Assembly (NCBI GenBank): GCA_020697255.1
Contig: JAJFBE010000002.1
Coordinates: forward strand, 346,812-410,811
Reading direction: 5' to 3'
Origin: Burkholderiales bacterium
GTDB taxonomy: Bacteria; Pseudomonadota; Gammaproteobacteria; Burkholderiales; UBA11063
Length of the DNA: 64,000 bases
Shown here piece by piece: positions 6,819 to 15,042 of this stretch. The notes beneath the pieces were generated by a model. It had not been told where the DNA came from, searched no databases, and saw only the letters and a list, made by a program, of their open reading frames with translations. Each line of letters starts with the position of its first letter. The first letter of the stretch is position 1. The position numbers were made by a program, and so were the translations under genes.

Positions 6819-8786
6819 ATGAAAACAAAACTATCTATGCTTAGTGTGGTATTTGCCCTGACTTCAGGATTTATATGGGCTGATGTCCTACAGCATCTTG
6901 ACTTATCAGTCAAGCCATGGAATGATTTTTATAATCATGCAAATGGTAATTGGAATCAAAAAGACCAGTGCAGCGCAGGTCAGGAAATCTACGCATCTCT
7001 GCTATCAGAAGCAACAATATGTTTGAGAGATATTACTAAAGGTAAAGCGGTTAATCCTGAAAATCAAAAAACAGCAGATACAATCAAACAGCTGTACACA
7101 AGTTTCATGAATATAAATGTTACGGCGGTAAATAAAAGTATCGTGTCCGAATTTAATCAAATTAATAGTATAAACAAAGACCAAAAGGTAGCTATCACAG
7201 ATCAAATACTAGAACTGGTAGGTAAGTTAAATGTCATTGGGGTTCCTGTGCTATTTGATCTTAACACGGACAAAATAATGCTTTCTAAATCGGATGAGGT
7301 TTTTGCTTTTCTTGATCCAAGTGTTGAAATACCAGATGTTGACCCCAACTACGTTGGAAGACTTTTCGGAATGTTAGGTCAAAAGATTGATGCTGATACT
7401 GCTGGCAAAGTTGTAGCTATTGCAAATCAGGAGAGAGCAATGGCTAAAAAATATAAAGGTATGTTACCAACCAAAGAAGTTGAAATCTATGGTACTTTGC
7501 AAAACACACCTACTAGTAGTATAACTAGTTACTTGCAAAATGCTGGTCTAAATGAGATTATAAAGAATCCTGAAACAAGAAAATTTATAAAGTATCATAA
7601 GCCGTACTTTGATGCTGTGGTTGCGTATATGACACAGGCAACAAACACCGAAGAAAAATTAAAAATTTATAAAAGTTATCTTAAGTTTCAATTTTTGCTT
7701 GCATACCAACGGTCTTTAATAGCCATTAATAATCCCACCCAGAATGCAAAATCTGAGGAGAATGCACTGGCGCAAATTGGGACAGTGTTTAAGTATGAAC
7801 TACCCAGATTATGTTTCCAAAATAATCTTGCAATGCCAGAAATTCAAAGTATTGTTGACAATGTAAAAGATGCTTACAGAGATAATATAACAAAAAAAAT
7901 GAGTGAAGGAGCTAAAGGCAATGCATCTAAGTTGCTGGATGCGCTGCAAGTAGAAATAGCATATCCACCTAGACTTAAAAATCCTTTGCTAACAAATGAT
8001 GATCCAGTAACAAACTTAAAGCTCATAAATTCCGACCGTTATTATCAACTAAAAATTGATAGGATAAGTAAGAAAACAGGTCCAATAGAGGCATGGAGGC
8101 ATAACTTAAGTAGCGATATATTTGGTGGTTCTGCGACATATTATCCCAGACAACATATATTGGTATTACCTATAGTAATGTTAATGCCTCCATTCTTCCA
8201 AGCTGGAAGTAGTCCGTATAATGACGCACTTAATTATGGTAGTTTAGGTGTTGTGATAGGCCATGAAATCAGCCATGCATTTGAGCCCGATGTGGATGCT
8301 AGCGGAACTGTTATTCAGAGCAATTGGATGACAGAAATTGAAGCACATCATTTTACCACCGCATATAACAATTTGAAAAAACAATATATGGATTATATCA
8401 CCAATAATCCGAAGGAAAATTACAGTGGAGTTGCACAAACGGACCCAATGGAAAATATTGCAGATGTTCTTGGATTAAATGCGGCATATTATGCATACTT
8501 GAAATCATTAAACGGGAATCTAGTGCCAATATTTGTGGGTAAAGTTGGCAATATACCTTACAACATATCCGGTAAACAACTATTTTATTACAGCTTTGCA
8601 GAGCATCTTAGACTTCACACCTGTAAAGAAGATACTGTGCACTCTGCCCCATATTATCGAGTTAATGGCGCCGTAAGAAATCAAGATGAATTTTATAATG
8701 CATTTGGTTCAATAGGGGATGTACCAGCACAACCAGTTGGTAATTCTATGCGTTTAAAGCCAGATGACAGAGTAAACATATGGTAA
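6819..8786 (+). CDS. Secreted M13-family zinc metallopeptidase (PepO/neprilysin-like)
   Basis: The 655-residue protein begins with a signal peptide ending near IWADV, and the mature N-terminus has the family motif NDFYNHANGNW. The zinc site is complete: HEISH at 482-486 and ENIAD at 545-549, the right distance apart, with VVIGHE and ALNYG before it as in M13 enzymes. The C-terminal substrate region (YYRVNGAVRN, then F-NAFG) is kept. Two deviations: the NAYY substrate motif reads SATYY, and the usual Cys-rich C-terminal tail ends DRVNIW. M13 enzymes cleave short peptides, here probably in the periplasm or outside. It is a single gene in the accessory stretch. Confidence 0.9.
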   Translation: MKTKLSMLSVVFALTSGFIWADVLQHLDLSVKPWNDFYNHANGNWNQKDQCSAGQEIYASLLSEATICLRDITKGKAVNPENQKTADTIKQLYTSFMNINVTAVNKSIVSEFNQINSINKDQKVAITDQILELVGKLNVIGVPVLFDLNTDKIMLSKSDEVFAFLDPSVEIPDVDPNYVGRLFGMLGQKIDADTAGKVVAIANQERAMAKKYKGMLPTKEVEIYGTLQNTPTSSITSYLQNAGLNEIIKNPETRKFIKYHKPYFDAVVAYMTQATNTEEKLKIYKSYLKFQFLLAYQRSLIAINNPTQNAKSEENALAQIGTVFKYELPRLCFQNNLAMPEIQSIVDNVKDAYRDNITKKMSEGAKGNASKLLDALQVEIAYPPRLKNPLLTNDDPVTNLKLINSDRYYQLKIDRISKKTGPIEAWRHNLSSDIFGGSATYYPRQHILVLPIVMLMPPFFQAGSSPYNDALNYGSLGVVIGHEISHAFEPDVDASGTVIQSNWMTEIEAHHFTTAYNNLKKQYMDYITNNPKENYSGVAQTDPMENIADVLGLNAAYYAYLKSLNGNLVPIFVGKVGNIPYNISGKQLFYYSFAEHLRLHTCKEDTVHSAPYYRVNGAVRNQDEFYNAFGSIGDVPAQPVGNSMRLKPDDRVNIW

Positions 8787-8910
8787 TTGTAGCAACCTGT
8801 AGGGGTACATCACAACCTAGGTATCTCACACCAAGCGTGCATTTTCGCATACGGCAGTTTTAAAGGTTTTAATGCTGAAATGATATTTTGATATTGAAAT
8901 TATCTGTCCA

Positions 8911-9333
8911 TTAACGCACAGGGAATTTATCAATAATTTCTTCATATGCTTTTTGAGAATCGGCTAATGATAGTTTAGAATAAATTTCCAATGATTGCCT
9001 TGTTTCGTGCCCAGAATAAGGTTGAATAAGAGCATCATCAATACCTTGTTTTTTGAGCCAGGTAAATAAAAAATGCCGTAGTTTATGTGGTGATAACGAT
9101 TGCGGCATATTAGCTTTTTCTGCCTAGTTGGCTAATATCTTTCTAATCCCACGGGTTGTAATCGCCTTTTTTCGGTTTGACTCAAATAGATAAATGGCTC
9201 CACTGGTTGCTTCATTATTGGCGTAGAGCATTAAAGTTTCACGAAAATTTATTGGGAATGGAACTATTCGATCTTTGCCACCTTTACCTAAATTAATCCG
9301 GATTTGACAGCTATCAAAGTAAATGTCTTCCAA
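8911..9333 (-). pseudogene. Broken tyrosine recombinase/integrase, C-terminal part
   Basis: Two ORFs in one frame (9333 to 9127 and 9123 to 8911) are split by a single in-frame TAG at 9124-9126. Upstream of 9333 another stop follows within 11 codons, so the N-terminal domains are gone. The first part has GKGGKDRIVPFP, typical of the catalytic-domain start; the second has [11 protein letters not shown] and [14 protein letters not shown], the H-x-L-R-H and GH boxes with the nucleophile Tyr. It is closest in look to XerC/D-type or phage integrases. It is the only recombinase trace in the 2-10 kb accessory stretch and may be what brought part of it in. Confidence 0.85.
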
Positions 9334-9395
9334 TTTAATATTTAACTGGTTCTAACAGAAGTTTTAATGTATTTAGATATTTATAAGAATCATTC

Positions 9396-9692
9396 TTAAT
9401 CAATTATTTTATTTATAGTTCTCCTACCTCCTACATCACATTGAATTTGCATTGATTGTGGATCCTTATATATTTTTTTGAGCTCGTTGATTCTTTGTTC
9501 TAATTCCTTATTAGCTGCTTCGATTGTATCAGCCACCACAAAATTTGGTAGGTCTGGTTGTTGATCAACTCTGCTTAGTCGATAGTTTTGTAGTCTGTAA
9601 TCATTTGAAATTAAAACTCCAGTACTATCAAAAATTCCACAAAATGTAATACCGAAATTCCGTAATGATAAGTTTAATTTGCACCTCAGGCT
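9396..9692 (-). pseudogene. Open reading remnant without a start codon
   Basis: An uninterrupted minus-strand frame of about 98 codons runs from a stop at 9693-9695 to TAA at 9396-9398. It includes CGIFDSTGVLISNDY, VADTIEAANKELEQRI and VGGRRTINKIID. It has no ATG, GTG or TTG near its beginning, only a late internal ATG. It lies just upstream of the broken integrase in the same direction. It may be the tail of a degraded mobile-element or phage gene. I do not recognise a family, and it may be non-coding. Confidence 0.3.
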
Positions 9693-9787
9693 TTATAGGA
9701 ACGTTTTTTATACATAGGAAAAGCGTTAAGCATAGTATAATACCTAATCGTTTTAAAGTACTCTAAAAATTTATAAGGAGATTTTAA

Positions 9788-10126
9788 GTGGGTAAAATTA
9801 CTCTAGGAAATATAATTAAGCGGATATGGGGAGACAATTGTAGTGCATATGACCTACTTAACGAACCGAATTTATCAATTATCCATGAAATCATGCCTAC
9901 AAATACTTCTGAAGTTAAACACTACCATAAAGACAGAAATCAATTTTTTTACTGTTTAGAGGGCGTTTTAACAGTTGAAGTTGATGATAAAATACATATA
10001 CTGGGACAATATGAAGGGATTTATATAAAAGCACAAAGCCCTCATGTCATAAAAAACCAGAACAATATACCTGTAGAATTTTTAGCTATTTCTGATAATA
10101 ATAGTAAAGATAAAATTGTTTTATAA
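9788..10126 (+). CDS. Small cupin-domain protein
   Basis: The GTG start at 9788 is preceded by AAGGAG at a 7-nt spacing and gives 112 residues. A TATAAT at 9736-9741 is a likely -10. The protein is a single cupin_2 barrel: motif 1 begins HYHKDRNQFFYCLEG, and motif 2 includes IYIKAQSPHVIKN, supplying the usual metal-binding His residues. The C-terminus is lysine- and asparagine-rich. Small cupins of this kind are often isomerases or sugar-binding or signalling proteins; the actual substrate cannot be told from sequence. It is a single gene followed by a double-hairpin repeat that probably ends its transcript. Confidence 0.8.
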   Translation: MGKITLGNIIKRIWGDNCSAYDLLNEPNLSIIHEIMPTNTSEVKHYHKDRNQFFYCLEGVLTVEVDDKIHILGQYEGIYIKAQSPHVIKNQNNIPVEFLAISDNNSKDKIVL

Positions 10127-10187
10127 TGTTGACATATAGCTCTCGTTTTGGAGATTGATACCTATCTATGTAGACATTATAACGTGA

Positions 10188-10248
10188 AAAATGGCAACTG
10201 AGTTGCCATTTTTACTGGAAATTTGGCATCACGTTGCCATTTTTCCAA
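10188..10248. repeat. Double-hairpin repeat, copy 2; probable bidirectional terminator
   Basis: This is the second copy of the element at 5127-5188. Hairpin 1, aaatggcaac with gttgccattt, is followed by TTTTTA on the + strand. Hairpin 2, built on tggaaa-ttggca and tgcca-tttcca, is followed by further T. It lies between the cupin gene and the convergent small gene at 10282, where it would serve as a terminator in both directions. Confidence 0.65.
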
Positions 10249-10281
10249 TTTTTAATGAAAATAAATTACTTGCCATAGTTA

Positions 10282-10506
10282 CTATCCCTGAAAATCAATA
10301 TCTTTAGGGCAGCAGGCATATGAGTTTCCAACTATAGCTAGTGTAGTATCTTCAACAATAACACATCGATCAATATCCTTAATCCTGTTATAAAACGGAA
10401 ATGGAATTATCTGGGTGTAGTATTCAGGATTTGGGCATGTTTTCATAGTGGCATAAGCAAACGGATATAAAAATATACACAATACTATTGGTAAAATAAT
10501 TTTCAT
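10282..10506 (-). CDS. Small secreted protein of unknown function
   Basis: The ORF encodes 74 residues beginning MKIILPIVLCIFLYPFAYA, a clear signal peptide with cleavage after AYA. The mature part has about 55 residues with four Cys (one near the start, one in DRCVI, two adjacent in ACCPKD), so two disulfide bonds are possible in the periplasm. AAAGAG lies upstream of the ATG at 10506. I do not recognise the family. It ends 33 bp from the double-hairpin repeat. Confidence 0.5.
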   Translation of the reverse strand: MKIILPIVLCIFLYPFAYATMKTCPNPEYYTQIIPFPFYNRIKDIDRCVIVEDTTLAIVGNSYACCPKDIDFQG

Positions 10507-10584
10507 AATATAACTCTTTCTAAATTACGATAAATTATTTTATACTAAGTTAAAGATTAATCGCATCCGGGATTTCCGTATATA

Positions 10585-10627
10585 TGACAAGAATTGCCAC
10601 GCCATGCTCTGCATGGCTCGTAATGAC
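10585..10627. repeat. GTCATT-type palindromic repeat, variant copy
   Basis: Read on the minus strand it begins gtcattacgag, has the hairpin ccatg-cagag-catgg, and ends cgtggcaattc. This GTCATT(G/A)CGAG...CGTGGCAATTC layout is that of short palindromic repeats seen in many bacterial genomes. It sits between the small secreted protein and the rodA stop. Confidence 0.55.
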
Positions 10628-10633
10628 AGTTGA

Positions 10634-11722
10634 CTAATATTTACTTTGGCGGTGGATTGATAGTAATATCCCAAAACCAATCATAAGCACAATTGTTGCT
10701 GTACCACCATAACTAATTAATGGCAACGGCACACCAACTACCGGTAGTATACCAGCAACCATACCCATGTTTATCAAGATATATAACATTAATGACATAG
10801 TAATACTACCTGCTAATGTTTTACTAAAAATATCGTGAGCTAATTGGGTGATCCTAAGCCCACGTGAAACTAAAACCAGATATAAGGCCAATACTACGCA
10901 AACCCCAACAAAACCAAATTCTTCAGCTAAAACTGTTATTACAAAATCAGTATTTTTTTCCGGAATGAAATCTAAATGGATTTGTGTGCCATGCAAAAAC
11001 CCCTTTCCATATAAACCACCGGAACCTATTGCAATTATCCCCTGGATAATATGATAGCCCTTACCTAAGGGATCAGACTCCGGGTTTAATAAGGTTAAAA
11101 TCCGATGTTGTTGATAATCATGCAACATATGCCAGATTACCGGTGTTGAAATTAAAAATATAATCAGGGCAAGAATAATTATCCGCCAGGAAAGACCCGC
11201 AAAAAAGATAACAAAAATACCACTGCAAAGCACCAATATACCGGTTCCCAAATCAGGTTGCTTGGCAATCAGGGCAAATGGAATTACAATAAAAATAAAC
11301 CCGACAATATAATCTATAAAGTTTATACCCCTACTTTGTAAGGAAAAATAATAGGCTAATATAAGTGGCACTGACAATTTACACAATTCTGAGGGCTGGA
11401 TACGAATTCCCAGGTTTAGCCAGCGCTGCGCTCCATGTACCTTAACCCCAAACATCAAAACAGCAACCAGTAACACCAGTGAAATAAGATAAATTGGTAT
11501 GGCAATATGTTTGAGTGCTGAAATATTCAAATTGGCAACAACCAGCAAAATAACAAAAGAAGTTCCAAGATAAACAACATCACTAAATAAACGACTAAGC
11601 ATCTTATCATTTGCCGAATATTGAACTAGTATATTTATAACAGCCAAACAAAATAAAGTCAATATAACTGTTTGATCCAAATCATACAAAGCCCTAAAAA
11701 ATGTTTTGATTTTACTGAGCAT
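10634..11722 (-). CDS. rodA: Rod-shape peptidoglycan glycosyltransferase RodA
   Basis: The ATG at 11722 overlaps the last 11 nt of mrdA and gives 362 residues; a longer reading would add 17 Met-rich residues that overlap the acidic tail of mrdA in another frame. The protein has about ten membrane spans. SEDS landmarks are present: GAQRWLNLGIRIQPSEL, QPDLGTG, FIPEKNTDF and GVPLPLISYGG. RodA polymerises lipid II glycan strands in the inner membrane during elongation, working with PBP2 and the MreBCD scaffold, all encoded just upstream. It is the last gene of the cell-shape cluster. Confidence 0.96.
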   Translation of the reverse strand: MLSKIKTFFRALYDLDQTVILTLFCLAVINILVQYSANDKMLSRLFSDVVYLGTSFVILLVVANLNISALKHIAIPIYLISLVLLVAVLMFGVKVHGAQRWLNLGIRIQPSELCKLSVPLILAYYFSLQSRGINFIDYIVGFIFIVIPFALIAKQPDLGTGILVLCSGIFVIFFAGLSWRIIILALIIFLISTPVIWHMLHDYQQHRILTLLNPESDPLGKGYHIIQGIIAIGSGGLYGKGFLHGTQIHLDFIPEKNTDFVITVLAEEFGFVGVCVVLALYLVLVSRGLRITQLAHDIFSKTLAGSITMSLMLYILINMGMVAGILPVVGVPLPLISYGGTATIVLMIGFGILLSIHRQSKY

Positions 11723-13652
11723 CGGAACTATCATCACTACCTCCGCTATCATCATCACCGCTGTCATCATCATCGGTATCTACCTTTACCGATGCGGTAG
11801 GGGTGAACTTTTTATACTGTCCGTCAGTTTGTGCCGGGTTTTCCGGGCCTAGTAAATAGAAATCAAAAAGCGATCTGGCAATCGGCGCCGCAGCACCGGC
11901 ACCCCAACCACCATTTTCGACAATAATTGCAGCTGCAATAGTTGGTTTTTCCATCGGGGCAAATGCAATAAACCATGAATGATCTTTAAATTGGCTGCCA
12001 CTAAATTTTGCCTGCCGGCTATTGGCGCTCAAACCAACTACCTGTGCAGTCCCGGTTTTACCTGCCATATCATATTTTAGACCAGAGGAAATCCCCCTTG
12101 CCGTACCCTGCAGTATAACCTGATGCATCGCCTCACGAATAAAATTTATATCTGCAGCTTTTATAGGTAATTTGGTACTGCTAACAGTGTAACTTTCAAT
12201 TACTTTACCATTTTCATCAATTACCTGGTCTAAAAAATGCGGTTTAATATTTATGCCACCATTAGCAATAATACTAACCGCATGTGCCATTTGCAGCGGC
12301 GTATAATTATTAAAACCCTGTCCAATTCCAACGGATACGCTATCAGCAGGTAGCCAATTCTTTTGGTATTCATCATTGGCAAATCTTTTTGCTTTCCACT
12401 CCCTTGAAGGTAATAATCCGGTATTTTCAATTGGCAAATCTATGCCGGTTTTACTGCCCAGGCCAAAGATTGATAACCCTTTATGAATTCGATCAACGCC
12501 CATATCCAAACCTAGTTTATAAAAATAAGCATCTGATGATTTAATTAGTGCTGTCTTCATATTAATCATACCTAGACCATAAGGATAACTATCCCGATAA
12601 TGCCTGGATGAGCCAGGTATAACAAAATAGCCCGGATCATTCATAGTATAATTAGGTGTCCTAAAACCCAGGTATAATGAAGCCAATGCTAGAAATGGTT
12701 TAAATGTAGAACCGGGCGGGTATGTACCTTGCGCTGCACGATTTAACAATGGATTACCCGGGTTTTGCGATAAATCGCTCCAATCATCCAAACTAATCCC
12801 ATCAATAAACCAGTTAGGATCAAACCCAGGTTTGGATACAAAGGCCAAAATACCACCAGTTTGCGGATTAATGGCAACAACAGCCCCTTTACGTTCGCCC
12901 AGCAAGTTCCATGCAAGTTTTTGTAGGGCGTTATCTACAGTTAATTTTAAAGTATAGCCATCTACCGCGGCAGTATTATTCAATAACCTAACCTCATTTC
13001 CGGTAGCATCAGTTTGAATAGTTTTGCGCCCTAGTTGACCGCGCAAAGTCTTCTCATAATATTGCTCAAGACCACTTTTACCAATATAGTCATTTGCCGT
13101 ATAATCACGCACACGGCCGCTTTTAATAAGTTTATTCTTATCTTGTAAACTCACCCTACCCACATAACCTATACTATGCGAATATAGTTCATCAAAAGGA
13201 TAAATACGTTTAATATGGGCAAAAACCAGTAACTCCGGAAATTCGTAATTATGTGCTGTCAAATTAGCAATTTCGACATTGGAAAGATCATCTTTAATCA
13301 CAATCCAATCATAATTTTTAGCTTTTTGCAGCTGGACCTTATATTTTTTTTTATCAAGCTCCGTAATATTGGCATACTTACTTATTTTACTAAATATATT
13401 TTGAAATCTTTTTACATCTTTAGGTAATACGGCAAGTGCATAGGCTGCCTGGTTATCTGCCAGAATTACCGAATTGCGGTCAACAATAGTACCGCGAATC
13501 GGCTGACTTGGGACTATAGAAGAATAATTATCTATTGATTGCTGGAGAAATACGTTATGATTAAACAACTGTAAATATGCGTATCGGGTGAATAGTAGGA
13601 TAAATGAAAAAAATACGAATATATACGCTGCTATAATACGAGACTTACTCAT
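11712..13652 (-). CDS. mrdA: Penicillin-binding protein 2 (elongation transpeptidase)
   Basis: The 646-residue protein has one N-terminal membrane anchor, a PBP dimerisation domain beginning near IRGTIVDRNSVILADN, and a transpeptidase domain with GSTFKPFLAL (active-site Ser), SSDAYFYKLG in place of SxN, and KTGTAQ. The family cross-links peptidoglycan during cell elongation in partnership with RodA. The C-terminus is an unusual acidic Asp/Ser/Gly tail of about 30 residues, likely disordered. The ATG is 1 nt after the mreD stop region, and the stop overlaps the rodA start, so translation is coupled. Assignment is firm. Confidence 0.96.
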   Translation of the reverse strand: MSKSRIIAAYIFVFFSFILLFTRYAYLQLFNHNVFLQQSIDNYSSIVPSQPIRGTIVDRNSVILADNQAAYALAVLPKDVKRFQNIFSKISKYANITELDKKKYKVQLQKAKNYDWIVIKDDLSNVEIANLTAHNYEFPELLVFAHIKRIYPFDELYSHSIGYVGRVSLQDKNKLIKSGRVRDYTANDYIGKSGLEQYYEKTLRGQLGRKTIQTDATGNEVRLLNNTAAVDGYTLKLTVDNALQKLAWNLLGERKGAVVAINPQTGGILAFVSKPGFDPNWFIDGISLDDWSDLSQNPGNPLLNRAAQGTYPPGSTFKPFLALASLYLGFRTPNYTMNDPGYFVIPGSSRHYRDSYPYGLGMINMKTALIKSSDAYFYKLGLDMGVDRIHKGLSIFGLGSKTGIDLPIENTGLLPSREWKAKRFANDEYQKNWLPADSVSVGIGQGFNNYTPLQMAHAVSIIANGGINIKPHFLDQVIDENGKVIESYTVSSTKLPIKAADINFIREAMHQVILQGTARGISSGLKYDMAGKTGTAQVVGLSANSRQAKFSGSQFKDHSWFIAFAPMEKPTIAAAIIVENGGWGAGAAAPIARSLFDFYLLGPENPAQTDGQYKKFTPTASVKVDTDDDDSGDDDSGGSDDSSDAQ

Positions 13653-13653
13653 G

Positions 13654-14127
13654 TTATTCGGTACGCATAATATCAGAAGGTAATTTAATAATAAAAGTCG
13701 TTGACGATAAAAGAATCAACGGATTTAAAACTACCAGCTCAATTAGTAAATTTATCCAACCCATAGAAGATCTATGCATTAAAAAATCAACTGCACCAAT
13801 AATGCCATAAGCAACAAGTGCAAAAATTCCACTTAAAACTATTTGTTGCAAAATATTACTTACTCGATAAAAATTAACCAGGCCCTTGGTTAAAAAACTC
13901 ACTAAAGTAATTGCTAATAAATGTGTTCCCAGGCACCAATGGCCAAATAAGTCAGCCATTAAACAAACAACTAATATAAACCTGACCGGAAAAAACCCAT
14001 CCAGTAAGAGCGTAATTAAGATCAAAGTTAAACAATCGAGATACAAAACAGTTGTATTATTTGCTATTAACTGTAGCGTTAATATAATAACAATTAATAT
14101 AGATAAATTAAGATATTTAATTTGCAT
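13654..14127 (-). CDS. mreD: Rod shape-determining protein MreD
   Basis: The ORF encodes 157 residues and about five membrane spans, with the short loop LDGFFPVRFILVVCLMADLFGHW typical of MreD in its middle. MreD is a poorly conserved inner-membrane partner of MreC in the elongasome. The start overlaps the end of mreC by 11 nt and the stop is one base short of the mrdA start. Position between mreC and mrdA supports the call more strongly than the sequence does. Confidence 0.9.
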   Translation of the reverse strand: MQIKYLNLSILIVIILTLQLIANNTTVLYLDCLTLILITLLLDGFFPVRFILVVCLMADLFGHWCLGTHLLAITLVSFLTKGLVNFYRVSNILQQIVLSGIFALVAYGIIGAVDFLMHRSSMGWINLLIELVVLNPLILLSSTTFIIKLPSDIMRTE

Positions 14128-14905
14128 TTTTTAACACCAACACATATTGTAACTTGTTAAAATCTACCACTGGCACACATAGGGCAGAATTAAACCCGGT
14201 ATTTTCATAAAAAACCTTGGTAACTTTTGCTACCGGTAAATTGGCCGGATATACATCATCCAGACCGGTTGTAACTAAAATATCCCCGACAGTAATTTTT
14301 TCATTTTTATCAATATATTTTACCAATAATTTATTACTACCAATACCTTGTGCCAGCATCTTACTTTTAGTGATATTATTTTGTAAGTATATTTTATAAT
14401 CCGGATTGGTAATTAAAATAGTTTGCGCAGTTTTTCCATTAACCAACCCAATCTGACCAATTACACCCAATTTATTAACCACCGCCTGTCCAACCTCAAT
14501 CCCATCATCGGAGCCTTTATCAATCAATAATTTACTATTTAGTAAATAGTTAACATCTATCACGGCCTGGGCTATATTAGCTTTAAAATCATCATATTGT
14601 ACATGAGCAGCTTTTAAATCTTTGAACTCTTCAAGATCATGGGTTTGATTAGTTTGCTGCTGCAACTGTATAGCATATTCCTCAACCTGCTTTTTTAATT
14701 GCCGGTTTTCAAGTTCAAGCTGCTTTTGGGTATTGTGCTGAAGTAAAATAAGTTTCGGATAATTGGTAATCCGAAATCGAAGAAGGGAGGTTTGTTTTTG
14801 AATATTAATCGCAGCCAAATCCCTATATTTATTAATATCAGAGAATTTGTCCAAAAAAATCAGCCCGATACTAATTAAGATTAGCCATATTTTTATACGA
14901 ACCAT
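14117..14905 (-). CDS. mreC: Rod shape-determining protein MreC
   Basis: The 262-residue protein has one N-terminal membrane segment (IWLILISIGLIFLDKF), a coiled coil of about 60 residues rich in Gln, Leu and Lys, and a C-terminal beta domain with INKLGVIGQIG-type strands (here VVNKLGVIGQIG), GDILVTTGLDDVYPANLPVAKV and a final VLVLKN. These are standard MreC landmarks. MreC is a periplasmic scaffold that contacts PBP2 and MreB-MreD. AGAAG lies upstream of the ATG. It is followed by mreD with an 11-nt overlap. Confidence 0.95.
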   Translation of the reverse strand: MVRIKIWLILISIGLIFLDKFSDINKYRDLAAINIQKQTSLLRFRITNYPKLILLQHNTQKQLELENRQLKKQVEEYAIQLQQQTNQTHDLEEFKDLKAAHVQYDDFKANIAQAVIDVNYLLNSKLLIDKGSDDGIEVGQAVVNKLGVIGQIGLVNGKTAQTILITNPDYKIYLQNNITKSKMLAQGIGSNKLLVKYIDKNEKITVGDILVTTGLDDVYPANLPVAKVTKVFYENTGFNSALCVPVVDFNKLQYVLVLKNAN

Positions 14906-15042
14906 ATTAGACTTCTTTTCTAATGTGCATCTTTTTAATAACTACAGCGCTATATTGTTGATTACGGTGCTCATTTACCATATGTAAACGCCGCTTTTCA
15001 TCTGCTTCATTATTTTATACTGCAGTATAGGCACTTTTAGTG

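Noticed and set aside
8800..8870. A stretch whose complement, with tgccgtatgcg and gcacgcttggtgtgag, recalls the 3' part of group II introns or repeat-associated hairpins.
   Set aside because: The stems do not pair well and no reverse-transcriptase gene or domain V was found nearby. The likeness is to a few bases only.
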